In this document: one piece after another, positions 48,430-58,513 of the stretch | Position numbering within the stretch: position 1 is the first letter of the stretch | How the letters are laid out: every line of letters begins with the position of its first letter | Source: an uncultured Prevotellaceae bacterium | Lineage (GTDB): Bacteria; Bacteroidota; Bacteroidia; Bacteroidales; Bacteroidaceae | Length of the DNA: 64,000 nt | NCBI GenBank assembly: GCA_902775475.1 | Contig: CACYME010000003.1 | Span: 62,001 to 126,000, forward strand | Direction: 5' to 3' | Program-made: the position numbers and the translations under genes | Notes under the pieces: generated by a model | Told to the model about the DNA's origin: nothing | Databases searched by the model: none | What the model saw: only the letters and a program-made list of their open reading frames with translations

Positions 48430-51045
48430 TCACATTTGCTTAATTCTATCAATTAATTGCTGAACTGTAACGGCTCCGTTGATAGGCTGATGGTCAAACA
48501 CCATATAATATCGATAGAAGCTAAGTCCTGCCATATTGGCCCACTTCGTCCCTAACTCCAACTTTGCAGCACTGTCATCATTGGCCAATTGCTCACCTTT
48601 CGTTTCGATAATAATTATCATGCCACTTTCCAACTTTACGATGAAGTCTGGGTAATGATTAATAAAACCGTTGATGCAGAAGCCTCTCTTCTCGATATTC
48701 CGATGCCAGAACACTACATTATCCAAATTGGCAACGGCATTGATAACCTGATACTCAAAATCATTCATTTCTCCTTCTTTCTCGTAAAGACTCTTCCTGA
48801 TTCCGCCTGCCGATGGCTTCAACAGTTGTAATTTATTAGGGAAGCAGAATGATGGTTGCATAGTTACCTTGTTTGTGTCTGTCCATTCTCCGAACTTCGT
48901 CTTACGGTAACTTTGTAAAAGCCCTTCTATCTTCAACTTGATTAGTCGAAGTGCCTGTTCCTTGTGTGCAATAATATCTGTAATCTCCTCTCGAGTATAG
49001 TGGTCTAATATCTCCTTAATATACTTTCTGATATGAGGTGATGCAATCTCGTCTGAGTTTACGCGTTCTGCGAGATATTCAGACAGTTGCCTCTTCTGTG
49101 CTTCGGGGGCCATGGTAGCAATCAGCCTCCTGAAAGCGTCAAGATTTGTTGGGTCAAGATATTTATGCACAGGTGCAGAGTGATTTGCTGAGGTTTCGTC
49201 TAAATCGAATTGAACTGCCTGTGCCTGAGTCCAAACAAAATTGATGCTTTTATCTTGAAGGCTCAAATCAAATCCCTCGCTCAGATTTTCTTTCTTTAAT
49301 AACAATGCTTGTGTAGCACCGCTAAAGATGTCTGACGTCTTACTGTTTACAAAGAATTGAGGAAGTTTGATGTCTTTTGCTTGGCTAAAAGTATCTTTTA
49401 TCTTATAATATGTTTTCTTTACTTCAGGTGGTAAGTTTGTACCTTCCGATTCTTTGCGCGACTTAATGGTCTTAACATAGTCACTATTTTGTTTAATAGC
49501 AACTTCCTCTAACTTATCAATAGTGCTTGAAAAGCTTGATGTGTTTAGTTTTTCTTTTACTTCTTCTGCATTGATTTCTGTTTCTTCGTTTGTCAGTTTC
49601 AAATCATCTGCCGCCCTATCAAACATGGAAAGAGACTCTTGACGTTGTGGTTCTACGCCTGGCGATGCCAATCTGTAGTCGCGTTCGCTAAAACCTGCAT
49701 TATTCAGTCCTTTGGTGATATTCTCCAGCGTGTTTCTGAAATTGGCTGAACACGTAAACACATACGACATATTCAGCATGGGATCACGATGTTGCTCTGT
49801 ATGTGGCAGTCGTAACACCCTGCCCAATATCTGTTCCACATCTACCCGTGAGGTCTTGTTTGCCAGTGATGCCAGCACGTATGCAAACGGGCAGTCCCAT
49901 CCTTCTTTCAGTGCATTCACCGTGATGATATACCTCACAGGACAATCTTTGCTCATTAAGTCCTCATCCTTAATCTCATCTTTCTCGGCAGTTTTTATTC
50001 TGATACGTGATTCAGGGATACCCAAAAGGATGAGATCCCCCTTGATTCCGTCGAATGTTTTGTTATCTTCACTGGTTTTAGGCTGTGCCTGAAGCAACAC
50101 GATAGGACGGATATACCTACCGCCTTGCTGCTCTTGTGCAATGGCCCTTTCTTCCAGTCGTTCCTGCAGACGGATTGCCGATGCAAGCACATCTGAAGTC
50201 TCTACCATATTATATACAATGACAGGCAACTTCACCATGTTTTCCAACTTCAGTTTGTAGGCATCCACAAAACTGATGATGTTGCTTTTTGCTTTGGGAG
50301 TAGCAGTCAGGTCAAGTATAAACCTTGGGTTAATGCTTTTCAGCATATCCACACGCAAGTCTGCCTCAAAGTTATGGCTTTCGTCCACGATGACAACTGG
50401 ATTCAAGTGGTAAAGCAGATTCATCAGCGAATATTCGTCTGCGCCCTCCACTCTGCTCGCCGTGTCTTCATATTTTGAAATAACGTCAGCCAAGTTCTCA
50501 TTCTCTCTATAAACCCGTCTGCCATCTTTGTTGTTAGCAGCAAACGACTGCACACTGAGCACGAAGATTGTAAGGTGTTCGCGAAGGTCTGAGAGACTGA
50601 GATGAGTGCCCATCAGAGCCGCTTCTTTGTCAATGACATTCACTCGGCTGTTAAACAGACTGTCAATCTTCTGCCTATATGGATGGTCTGTATTTGACAG
50701 ATTCCTGTAGGTCTGCTTCAAAATCGTATCCGACGGAACGAACCATGCTACCACTCGTGGGGCATCATCGTGATAATGATTGAAAATCGTATCAATGGCG
50801 TTGCAGGCAATGAAAGTCTTGCCACCTGCTGTAGGAACTTTTACGGTGACATTGGGCACCCCAGCCACATCATTCCGATACGGGTGCATAAAGTCATCGT
50901 TCTGTGCTGACACGCTGACACCTCGCTCCTCCCAAAACCGTGCAAACGCAAGTTTCAGGTCACCAGTTGCATCTACGTAATCCATATATGCGTTCAAGTC
51001 CTTCAGGACGTCCCGCTGATAATCTTTCAAGTTCATAGGTTCCAT
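48430..51045 (-). CDS. res: Type III restriction enzyme Res subunit
   Basis: An 871-residue SF2 helicase-nuclease. Walker A VPTAGGKTFIACNAID is near residue 72, DESH in VVIVDESHNFEAD near 218 and motif III LDLTATPK near 243. The C-terminal PD-ExK nuclease reads HYPDFIVK followed by IIIETKGEQL (about 790-815). It cuts DNA after translocation, only with Mod. It lies 3 bp after mod, and both genes are clearly AT-richer with different codon use than neighbours. An alternative ATG at 51036 is possible. Confidence 0.93.
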   Translation of the reverse strand: MEPMNLKDYQRDVLKDLNAYMDYVDATGDLKLAFARFWEERGVSVSAQNDDFMHPYRNDVAGVPNVTVKVPTAGGKTFIACNAIDTIFNHYHDDAPRVVAWFVPSDTILKQTYRNLSNTDHPYRQKIDSLFNSRVNVIDKEAALMGTHLSLSDLREHLTIFVLSVQSFAANNKDGRRVYRENENLADVISKYEDTASRVEGADEYSLMNLLYHLNPVVIVDESHNFEADLRVDMLKSINPRFILDLTATPKAKSNIISFVDAYKLKLENMVKLPVIVYNMVETSDVLASAIRLQERLEERAIAQEQQGGRYIRPIVLLQAQPKTSEDNKTFDGIKGDLILLGIPESRIRIKTAEKDEIKDEDLMSKDCPVRYIITVNALKEGWDCPFAYVLASLANKTSRVDVEQILGRVLRLPHTEQHRDPMLNMSYVFTCSANFRNTLENITKGLNNAGFSERDYRLASPGVEPQRQESLSMFDRAADDLKLTNEETEINAEEVKEKLNTSSFSSTIDKLEEVAIKQNSDYVKTIKSRKESEGTNLPPEVKKTYYKIKDTFSQAKDIKLPQFFVNSKTSDIFSGATQALLLKKENLSEGFDLSLQDKSINFVWTQAQAVQFDLDETSANHSAPVHKYLDPTNLDAFRRLIATMAPEAQKRQLSEYLAERVNSDEIASPHIRKYIKEILDHYTREEITDIIAHKEQALRLIKLKIEGLLQSYRKTKFGEWTDTNKVTMQPSFCFPNKLQLLKPSAGGIRKSLYEKEGEMNDFEYQVINAVANLDNVVFWHRNIEKRGFCINGFINHYPDFIVKLESGMIIIIETKGEQLANDDSAAKLELGTKWANMAGLSFYRYYMVFDHQPINGAVTVQQLIDRIKQM

Positions 51046-51048
51046 ACG

Positions 51049-52983
51049 CTAAAATCGTTTAATGTCACGAGGTATTTGTTTAAATACGACATTCAGTTCG
51101 TTTCGTGTTTCTTCGTCTATCGTACAAGTGTCTGCATAGATAATGTACTGGCTGCTACGCTCCTCTACTATCTCATTGAGCGTGTCAATGCTCAGATTAG
51201 TCAGCTGATTACGCTTATAATAAAAATAGTAAGCAGTACCGTTGAGGGTGTCTAACAGATACGAACGGCCTTTTCTTTCTCTTGTCAAAGGTTGCTTCGT
51301 TTCAGTGTAATAGATGTAATGGCGGATATCCTCTTCACTGACTTCTTCATTAAGATTGCCGTCTTTGAAAAGTGGCTTGCCTAATTCGTAATAATCGAAA
51401 CTGCCGCCTAAGCCTTCTACGAAACCATCTGCCACCCTTGAAGCAATTACCTTGATACAATTATCTTGTAGTTTTGGTTTACTTATCTCTGCATAGTTCC
51501 TTTGCTCTTTCTCTATCACGGCATCTGCTTCTTTCAAAAATGTTTCAGCCTTTGTCAGATTCTTAACCGTTAGTTTCTTGTTGTAGATTTCTTCCTCATG
51601 CTTCATCGTAGCCTTATAGCCGGTGATGGCTTTCTTTACGCGATAGGCGGTTGTTGTATCTGCATAGTCCATCAGTTCTACTAAGATAAACTTCTTGTGG
51701 CTATGCTTCTTCTGATTAGCTAACAGAACTGCATGGGCTGTTGTGCCACTACCTGCAAAAGAATCAAGGATAATGCTGTCATCATCTGTCGCAATATCCA
51801 GAATCCTCTCCAATAATCGAGTTGGCTTAGGGGTATCAAAGGGACTTTTGCCACCGAAAATTTCTTTCAGTTCTTTCTTGGCTTCGTCTGTATGACCTAC
51901 TTCGTCAAAAGACCAATAGTTTGTGGGTATTTTCCCTTCAACTTCAGTAATATAAGTTTTTCTTCGTATACCACCAAGGCCTCCTTTTGTAAAGAAGTAC
52001 TTTGGCCAAGGTCCTTTATTATAAATCTCTTTTGCTTTTTCCCTTGAAGTATTTAGATCATGTTTTAATACAATCCCTTTAATATTTTTTCTTATTTCAT
52101 CTACTGAGACACCACAGATTTCAGCCCTCTTTGCTTCATCACCTAAATCTCTCAATTCATATTCGCACCACCCATTCATAAAGCCAAGCATTTCTTCTTG
52201 CCCGAAAGACCAACAACGACCTGTTGTAGGATACAATAATTCACCAGTAATTGGCTGTTGTATGGCGTAAACCATTCCTTGATGTGAAGATGCACTCGGA
52301 GCAGTAGGAATAACACTAGCCCATGCTGCATAATCATTATCAGGATTGGCATAGTTTGCATCCATATCATCAGTGCGTTCCAATTTCAGAGGAATCCAGT
52401 TTGGTTCCTTACTATAAATTAGTATATGTTCTACAATAACAGCTATACCATCTTTATCATTTCTTACAGAGTATGTCCTTTGCCAAGATACATTCGCTAC
52501 AAAACAATTCTTTCCGAATATCTCATCGCAGATTGCTTTCAAGTTGGTATATTCGTTGTCATCAATCGAAATGAAAATGGCACCCTGTGGATGAAGTAAC
52601 CTTTGGAGTAAAGCCAAACGTGGATACATCATACAAAGCCACTTATCATGTCGGCTTAGGTCTTCCCCCTCTTTTCCAACCACTTCACCCAACCATTTCT
52701 TGATATGCGGATCGTTCACATTGTCATTATATACCCACTTCTCTTCACCAGTATTGTAAGGCGGATCAATATAGATGCAGTTCACTCGTCCCTCATATTC
52801 TGGCAGCAACGCTTTCAGTGCAACAAGATTATCCCCATGAATAATCATATTGCCGCTATGTGTCTCAGATGTATCCGTTTCATCCTCCGCCCGAAACCCA
52901 TACTTGTGTTCCAGCGTATAAAACGGCACATCCAAATGTTGGTTCACCACCTTATCTTTTCCTATCCAATTCAATGTAGGCAT
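51049..52983 (-). CDS. mod: Type III DNA methyltransferase Mod subunit
   Basis: A 644-residue adenine-N6 methyltransferase of the beta class: DPPY in CIYIDPPYNTGEEKW (about 74) comes before the AdoMet motif FAGSGTTAHAVL (about 407). The variable region between them recognises the target sequence. It gives the methylation and specificity of the Mod-Res system. No homopolymer or short tandem repeat suited to phase variation was seen. A promoter lies 290 bp upstream, leaving a long leader. Confidence 0.94.
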   Translation of the reverse strand: MPTLNWIGKDKVVNQHLDVPFYTLEHKYGFRAEDETDTSETHSGNMIIHGDNLVALKALLPEYEGRVNCIYIDPPYNTGEEKWVYNDNVNDPHIKKWLGEVVGKEGEDLSRHDKWLCMMYPRLALLQRLLHPQGAIFISIDDNEYTNLKAICDEIFGKNCFVANVSWQRTYSVRNDKDGIAVIVEHILIYSKEPNWIPLKLERTDDMDANYANPDNDYAAWASVIPTAPSASSHQGMVYAIQQPITGELLYPTTGRCWSFGQEEMLGFMNGWCEYELRDLGDEAKRAEICGVSVDEIRKNIKGIVLKHDLNTSREKAKEIYNKGPWPKYFFTKGGLGGIRRKTYITEVEGKIPTNYWSFDEVGHTDEAKKELKEIFGGKSPFDTPKPTRLLERILDIATDDDSIILDSFAGSGTTAHAVLLANQKKHSHKKFILVELMDYADTTTAYRVKKAITGYKATMKHEEEIYNKKLTVKNLTKAETFLKEADAVIEKEQRNYAEISKPKLQDNCIKVIASRVADGFVEGLGGSFDYYELGKPLFKDGNLNEEVSEEDIRHYIYYTETKQPLTRERKGRSYLLDTLNGTAYYFYYKRNQLTNLSIDTLNEIVEERSSQYIIYADTCTIDEETRNELNVVFKQIPRDIKRF

Positions 52984-53275
52984 ATTTCGATTCTAATTTC
53001 TTAGTTGTACTCAACTATACTTTGTATTTAACAGATTTACTTCAACAGCCTCAGCACTGTCTCTGGCCTCACCGTTAGTATTGTCACCGCACACAGGCCG
53101 TTCCCCATATCGACTCTTGCTGTTCAATACTGAATATTTGGTGAATCACCTGCGTTTACTGATTCACCATTGCGGTTTTAATGACTTCTACCGCGCTGTT
53201 ATATGTTATATTTGTCTTTTCGCTCATATCTTCTTATAAAAATGGATGGCATCGTTTGGTTATCCGAGTCGGATG

Positions 53276-53307
53276 CAAAATTACTAACAAAAAGCGGATT
53301 GGCCAAG
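53276..53307 (-). promoter_or_regulatory. Probable promoter for mod-res
   Basis: CTTG (53307-53304), 20-nt spacer, TAATTTTG (53283-53276) on the minus strand. The leader to mod would be about 285 nt. Confidence 0.5.
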
Positions 53308-53458
53308 AAATCGGGTCTCTTTTTGGCGACTTCTTTGTTGCAACTGCAAACTTCTCGCGGTTTGGCTGCCGTCTGAACGGCTTACAGATGGAAGTGTTAA
53401 TAAACTGCTAAATGTGTTAACTACATGTTAACCGTCGGGCTGCAGACAGCCGAAATAC

Positions 53459-53466
53459 TATCTTTG
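53459..53466 (+). promoter_or_regulatory. -7 element for the 53570 gene
   Basis: TATCTTTG with a leader of about 95 nt that contains family C copy 2. Confidence 0.45.
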
Positions 53467-53471
53467 CCGCT

Positions 53472-53536
53472 GAAATCCGACGTGGGCGGACAAAAATCCG
53501 CGGTCGGTGAATAAAAGTACGAACTTAGCGGATTTT
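53472..53536 (-). repeat. Dispersed hairpin repeat, family C copy 2
   Basis: Inverse orientation to 37006-37069. Stem AAAATCCGC (53493-53501) / GCGGATTTT (53528-53536), with exactly 26 nt between arms as in copy 1. The flank AATCCGACGTGGGCGGACA is identical to copy 1. Confidence 0.75.
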
Positions 53537-53569
53537 AAAATTACTAAACCTTAAAAAATAAAGTGACTC

Positions 53570-54004
53570 ATGAACAAGAAAGAACTATTGAAAGAGAAGG
53601 TAGGACGGGGCTTTGTGCCTTGTTTCAATCAGAGTTGCCAGTTGCGCGAGCATTGCCTGCGCTGGCAGGGGCGCGACTTCGTAGACCGCGATGCTATGGT
53701 GGTGCTCACCGTCAGCCCTTTGCTGTCTGGCAATGCCTGTCGCATGTATCAGAGCGACGAGCCTGTGCTCATGGCCTATGGCTTCAACGGCTTGCTCGAC
53801 CGGTTGCCCCGCTCCATGGGTACGAAACTGATGCTGGGCGTGCGTAGTGTCTGCTGCCGCACCTATGCCTACGAGTATCGCAACGGCCAGCGCCCCATGC
53901 CCCCGACGCTGCAGCGCCACATCGAGACGCTCTGCAAGGAGATGGGGTGGGAGGGCGACGTGAAGTTCGATAGCTACGTCGAGAGCATTTTAACTCCTTT
54001 TTAA
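53570..54004 (+). CDS. Small cysteine-rich protein, DUF6078-like
   Basis: A 144-residue soluble protein with FNQSCQLREHCLRWQG near the start and VCCRTYAYEYRNG near residue 95. The paired Cys residues may bind metal. I associate it with an uncharacterised Bacteroidales family (DUF6078) with moderate confidence. It follows the RM locus but lies in the opposite direction and has host-like composition, so it is unlikely to belong to it. No function is assigned. Confidence 0.6.
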   Translation: MNKKELLKEKVGRGFVPCFNQSCQLREHCLRWQGRDFVDRDAMVVLTVSPLLSGNACRMYQSDEPVLMAYGFNGLLDRLPRSMGTKLMLGVRSVCCRTYAYEYRNGQRPMPPTLQRHIETLCKEMGWEGDVKFDSYVESILTPF

Positions 54005-54047
54005 CTCCCCCAAAAAAGGATAAATAAGAATAAAAGAAAGCGAATTC

Positions 54048-54079
54048 TTTGGCGGTTCGCTTTCTTTGTCGTAACTTTG
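54048..54079 (+). promoter_or_regulatory. Promoter for the LolA-like gene
   Basis: TTTG (54048-54051), 20-nt spacer, TAACTTTG (54072-54079). The ATG is 35 bp downstream. Confidence 0.8.
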
Positions 54080-54114
54080 CAGCCATTATTTTAACAAAAT
54101 GTGAAGAAAAAGAT

Positions 54115-54717
54115 ATGAAAAAGCTAACACTCGTGTGCCTCCTCCTGATAGGAAGCATCGCCATGAGCCTGGCACAGACGGCCAAGCAGGTGCTCGACAA
54201 GTGCGCCGCCACGGTGAGCGCTGCCAGCGGCGTCTCGGCCCAGTTCACGATGAACAGCGCACAATATGGCAACGCCTCGGGCACCATCGCCATCAAGGGG
54301 CAGAAGTTCTGCATGAAGTCGAGCCGGACGTCGATGTGGTTCGACGGCACCACACTCTGGACCTACGTGGCCAGCAACGAGGAGGTGAACATCTCGAAGC
54401 CCACGGCGCAGCAGCTGCAGACGCTGAACCCCTACAACTTCATCAACCTCTACAAGAAGGGCTTCAGCCAGACGATGACCACGTCGGCCTCGGACTTCAA
54501 CGTGCACCTGACGGCCACTGACCAGCAGCACAAGATTCGGGAGGCCTTCCTCACCATCGACAAGAAGACCTACGCACCCAAGGAAATCAAGATGCTCACT
54601 GGCTCGAAGTGGACTACCTTCACCATCTCGGGGCTGAAAACGGAGAAGCAGGCCGACGCCACCTTCCGCTTCGACAGCAGTGCCTATCCCGATGCCGAAA
54701 TTATTGACCTGCGCTGA
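54115..54717 (+). CDS. LolA-like periplasmic protein
   Basis: A 200-residue exported protein (signal about 1-20, ending SLAQ). The half-barrel sequence CAATVSAASGVSAQFTM and SRTSMWFDGTTLWTYVASNEEVNI match the LolA/outer-membrane lipoprotein carrier fold. LolA moves lipoproteins from the inner to the outer membrane. The start at 54115 was chosen because the promoter lies just upstream and a longer frame would begin before transcription. It is a single gene with the DUF5687 gene 20 bp later. Confidence 0.82.
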   Translation: MKKLTLVCLLLIGSIAMSLAQTAKQVLDKCAATVSAASGVSAQFTMNSAQYGNASGTIAIKGQKFCMKSSRTSMWFDGTTLWTYVASNEEVNISKPTAQQLQTLNPYNFINLYKKGFSQTMTTSASDFNVHLTATDQQHKIREAFLTIDKKTYAPKEIKMLTGSKWTTFTISGLKTEKQADATFRFDSSAYPDAEIIDLR

Positions 54718-54737
54718 CACACACTGACACTCTCCCC

Positions 54738-56231
54738 ATGAACCGTTTACAGACCTACCGCCTGCTGCGCCAGCATGGCAAGCTGAGCGAGAAGCGCAAC
54801 CCGGCGCTCGAACAGAACAAAGTGGCCAAGGTGCTGATGTACGTCGGCGCCGCTGTCATGGCCATCTATCTCATTATCTTTGGAAGCATGATTGGCAAGT
54901 TTGCCGCTGAGGACGATTTCCCCGGCCTGCTGCTCATGGTGCTGCCGTTCTTCCTCCTCTTCGACTTCCTGTCGCGCTTTGCCATTCAGCAGACGCCGAT
55001 GATGTTCATCAAGCCCTATCTGCTGCTGGACATCAAGCGCGACCATGTCATCGAGTCCTATCTGGTGAACATGGTCACCAGCAGCTATAACTTCCTGTGG
55101 CTCACGCTCCTGCTGCCCTATGCCTACATCTGCCTGGTGGCGGGCATCTCGTTCTGGAAGGTGCTGGCCGTGGTGGTGGCTGGTCTGCTGCTGGTGATGG
55201 CCAACAGCCAGTGGTATCTGCTGGTGCGCACGCTGGTGATGCGCTCGCTGCTGTGGTGGCTGATGCCCATCGGCGTGGCGGGGGCATGCGTGGGGCTGTT
55301 CTTCCTGCTGGACCAGTCGGAGTCTTTCTCCGACCTGCTCGATGAGCTGATGGACAGCGCTCCGGCGCTGTGGCTCGTGGCGCTGGTGGCCCTGGCGTTG
55401 CTGGTGGCCATGCTGCTGCTGAACCGTGCGTTGCAGAAACGCTTCATCATGCAGGAGATTTCGCGTGAGCAGAAGAAGCCGTCGGCTATGAAGCACGTGT
55501 GGCAGTTTGCCTTCCTCGAGAACTTCGGCATGGCAGGCGAATACCTGAAGCTGGAGCTGAAGAGCATCTTCCGCAACAAGGCCATCAGGGCCCGCGTGGT
55601 GTCGAGCCTCTTCCTCATCGTCGTGCTCTCGGCACTGATCACCTATACCGACGTCTACGACGGCTTCATGCTGCTCAACTTCTGGTGCTACTACTGCTTC
55701 GCCATCTATGGCATGACGGCGCTGACGAAGGTGATGGGCCCCGAGGGCAACTACATCGACCTGCTGATGACGCAGCGCGAGAACATCCTGCTGCTGCTCA
55801 AGGCGAAATACTACTTCCACGTGGCCATCCTCATCGTGCCTGCCGTCATCATGCTGCCTGCCGTCATCGCCGGGAAGTTTACCGTGATGATGGTGCTGGC
55901 CTACCTGCTGCTCACCAGCGGCCTGGGCTATTTCATCATGTTCCAGCTGGCTGTCTACAACAAGCAGACGCTTCCCCTCGACTCGAAGCTGGTGGGCAAG
56001 AACGGCGTGGAGAGCGGCCTGCAGCTGGTCATCGAGCTGGTGGGAATGTTTGTGCCGCTGCTGCTCGTGGGCGGCATGCTCATGCTCACCGAGGAGAACA
56101 CGGCCTACATGGTGATGGCCATCCTCGGCCTGCTGCTCACCATCGCCCATCCGCTGTGGCTGCGCAACATCTACGAGCGCATGATGACCCGTAAATATGA
56201 GAACCTGGAGGGCTTCCATGCCAGCAGATAG
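54738..56231 (+). CDS. DUF5687 family multi-pass membrane protein
   Basis: A 497-residue protein with about eleven hydrophobic segments spread from residue 35 to 480. The N-terminal QTYRLLRQHGKLSEKRNPALEQNKVAKVL resembles DUF5687, whose members look like ABC-2 permeases and usually pair with an ABC ATPase. No ATPase gene is adjacent here. The role may be export, but the substrate is unknown. Confidence 0.75.
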   Translation: MNRLQTYRLLRQHGKLSEKRNPALEQNKVAKVLMYVGAAVMAIYLIIFGSMIGKFAAEDDFPGLLLMVLPFFLLFDFLSRFAIQQTPMMFIKPYLLLDIKRDHVIESYLVNMVTSSYNFLWLTLLLPYAYICLVAGISFWKVLAVVVAGLLLVMANSQWYLLVRTLVMRSLLWWLMPIGVAGACVGLFFLLDQSESFSDLLDELMDSAPALWLVALVALALLVAMLLLNRALQKRFIMQEISREQKKPSAMKHVWQFAFLENFGMAGEYLKLELKSIFRNKAIRARVVSSLFLIVVLSALITYTDVYDGFMLLNFWCYYCFAIYGMTALTKVMGPEGNYIDLLMTQRENILLLLKAKYYFHVAILIVPAVIMLPAVIAGKFTVMMVLAYLLLTSGLGYFIMFQLAVYNKQTLPLDSKLVGKNGVESGLQLVIELVGMFVPLLLVGGMLMLTEENTAYMVMAILGLLLTIAHPLWLRNIYERMMTRKYENLEGFHASR

Positions 56232-56254
56232 CCAACACTAAAAACTCAACATCA

Positions 56255-58414
56255 ATGAGGATACAACTGCTAACTACATGTTTCGCTGCCGTGCTTGCGA
56301 CGACGGCGCAGATTCCCTTTGTGAAAGGGAAAGCTATTGACGACAAACTGACGGAGATGGGCATGGGCGCCGACAGCGTCAGCCTCACCTTCACTGCCAG
56401 CAAGGCGGCCACGGCCTCGCGTGCCGACCTGGAGGTGGCCTTCGGCGACGTGGTCATCACCGAGACACGAGGCTGGCTGGAGTCGGCCTACGTGAAGTTC
56501 GCTCCCTATCCCGGGGCCACCAGCTACCATGTCTACCTGAAGGGTGGGCAGTATGGCAACGCCTACACGCTGCTCGATGAGCCTTTGGTGAGAAACTACG
56601 GCAGCTACGGACGGGCCGATGCCGTGGGCTTGCGCCCAGCGACCGACTATCAGTTCCGCGTGGTTCCCCTCGATGTGGAGGGGAACGAGATTTCCTCGGC
56701 GGCCTCGGAGACCAGCGCCGTCAGCGTGGAGCCATACAACCGCGAGGGCTTTGCCCATTTCAATTACAATAGTGGGGTAGGGGCCTACCTCGACGATGGC
56801 ACGCTGAAGCCCGGTGCCGTGGTCGTCTACGTGACGGCTTCGACGGCCAAGAGCGTGACGGCGAAGCTGAGCAGCGGGACGTTCACCGGCCTGCAGGCCA
56901 TCCTCTCGGCCTATGAGAAGGGCAACGTGACCCATCCGCTGGCCGTGAGGGTCATCGGCTGTCTGTCGGCTGAGGACATGGACAGGCTGGGCAGCTCTGC
57001 CGAGGGCATTCAGCTGAAGGGCAGGAGCAACAGCACGCCGCTGAACATCACCTTCGAGGGCATTGGCGACGACGCCACGCTGAAGAACATGGGCATGCTC
57101 ATCCGCAACGCACAGAGCGTGGAGGTGCGCAACATCGGCATCCTCTACTGCTTGGACGACGGGCTCTCCTTCGACACCGATAACCTGCATTGCTGGGCGC
57201 ACCACGTCGATATCTTCTACGGGCGCAATAAGGGCGGCGACCAGGCCAAGGGCGACGGCTCGCTCGACGTGAAGGGCAACTCGCAGTATGTGACGTTCAG
57301 CTACTGCCACTTCTGGGACAGCGGCAAATCGTCGCTCTGCGGCATGAAGAGCGAGACGGGCCCCAACTATATCACCTATCATCACAACTGGTTCGACCAT
57401 AGCGACTCGCGCCATCCGCGTGTGAGGACGATGACCGTGCACGCGTACAATAATTATTATGATGGCGTGGCGAAGTATGGCGCCGGAGCCACCACGGGCA
57501 GCAGCATCTTCATGGACCGCAACTACTTCCGCAACACCAACAAGCCCATGCTGATTTCGCTGCAGGGCACCGACACGAAGATGGGCACCGACCTGAAGGA
57601 TGCTCCCTCCTTCTCGGGCGAGGACGGAGGCATGATTAAGGCCTTCGGCAATGTCTTTGCGGAGAAGTCGTCCAGTTTCCGCTATGCCACCTACCAGCAG
57701 AATGCCGTAGAGTTCGATGCATACGAAGTGTCAACGCCCGAAGAGGCCGTTCCCGCCACCGTCGTCTCAAAGCAGGGAAACAGCACTTATAATAACTTCG
57801 ACACCAACCCGCAACTGATGTATGTCTACACCGCCGATGCTGCCGCTGACGTGCCTGCCCGCGTGACGGGATGGACAGGAGCGGGACGCATGGCTCACGG
57901 CGATTTCCAATGGACGTTCGACAACGCGAAGGAGGACCGGAACTACGCCGTCATCGACGAGCTTTCCGCAGCGGTGAAGAACTATCGCTCCTCGTTGCTG
58001 GGCATCTTCGGCGCAGAGCCAGAACAGACTGACACGACCGGGCAGGGTGGAACCACCGACCCCATTGAGGGCGTCATCTTCTGTACCTTCGACAAGAGCG
58101 GGCAGCCCTCCACGACGTTCTTCACCGTCAATGGCAACGGTTCTAATTCGAAGGGCACGGCCACCGTCGACGGTCAGACGCTCACCACCTGTCTGAAGAT
58201 GGAAAGCAGCACCAGCATCCGCTTCACGCTGACGCAGCCGATGACGATGACGCTCTATTTCGGCGACACCGAGACGGCCAGCATCAAAATCAACGGGCGC
58301 AAGATTGTTGGGACGTCGAGTACCTACACCGAACAGCTCCCGGCTGCCGAATATGAGCTGACAAAGGACAAATCGGTTAATCTTTTCGCCATCAAACTGG
58401 TGCCAGAGGCGTAA
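56255..58414 (+). CDS. Secreted PL1 family pectate lyase
   Basis: A 719-residue exported enzyme (signal about 1-20). A fibronectin-type III-like module (about 68-165) precedes the pectate lyase beta-helix (about 170-580). Catalytic-region motifs: DGSLDVKGNSQYVTFSYCHF (calcium site) and YITYHHNWFDHSDSRHPRVR, with the catalytic Arg in the last part. A C-terminal jelly-roll-like module (about 605-719) may bind glycans. With uxaB it points to pectin use. The domain order is visible; the exact substrate is inference. Confidence 0.9.
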   Translation: MRIQLLTTCFAAVLATTAQIPFVKGKAIDDKLTEMGMGADSVSLTFTASKAATASRADLEVAFGDVVITETRGWLESAYVKFAPYPGATSYHVYLKGGQYGNAYTLLDEPLVRNYGSYGRADAVGLRPATDYQFRVVPLDVEGNEISSAASETSAVSVEPYNREGFAHFNYNSGVGAYLDDGTLKPGAVVVYVTASTAKSVTAKLSSGTFTGLQAILSAYEKGNVTHPLAVRVIGCLSAEDMDRLGSSAEGIQLKGRSNSTPLNITFEGIGDDATLKNMGMLIRNAQSVEVRNIGILYCLDDGLSFDTDNLHCWAHHVDIFYGRNKGGDQAKGDGSLDVKGNSQYVTFSYCHFWDSGKSSLCGMKSETGPNYITYHHNWFDHSDSRHPRVRTMTVHAYNNYYDGVAKYGAGATTGSSIFMDRNYFRNTNKPMLISLQGTDTKMGTDLKDAPSFSGEDGGMIKAFGNVFAEKSSSFRYATYQQNAVEFDAYEVSTPEEAVPATVVSKQGNSTYNNFDTNPQLMYVYTADAAADVPARVTGWTGAGRMAHGDFQWTFDNAKEDRNYAVIDELSAAVKNYRSSLLGIFGAEPEQTDTTGQGGTTDPIEGVIFCTFDKSGQPSTTFFTVNGNGSNSKGTATVDGQTLTTCLKMESSTSIRFTLTQPMTMTLYFGDTETASIKINGRKIVGTSSTYTEQLPAAEYELTKDKSVNLFAIKLVPEA

Positions 58415-58459
58415 AAACGAAGAGAATTTGCATGTTTTAGGAAAAAAAACGCCTAAAAG

Positions 58460-58491
58460 TTTGGCCAATTCAAAAAATGTGACTACCTTTG
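58460..58491 (+). promoter_or_regulatory. Promoter for tRNA-Lys
   Basis: TTTG (58460-58463), 20-nt spacer, TACCTTTG (58484-58491), 22 bp before the tRNA. Confidence 0.85.
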
Positions 58492-58513
58492 CACCCGCAA
58501 AACGAAAAGCGAT

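Larger units (their letters stand above)
52984..53569. other. Intergenic region between mod and the DUF6078-like gene
   Basis: No convincing gene. It holds a hairpin TGGTGAATCA / TGATTCACCA (53139-53169, 11-nt loop), the probable mod promoter (53307-53276), a -7 element for the plus-strand gene (53459-53466) and family C copy 2 (53472-53536). Confidence 0.6.

Noticed and set aside
48430..52983. Phase-variable type III system
   Set aside because: No homopolymer or short tandem repeat was found in mod or its upstream region.
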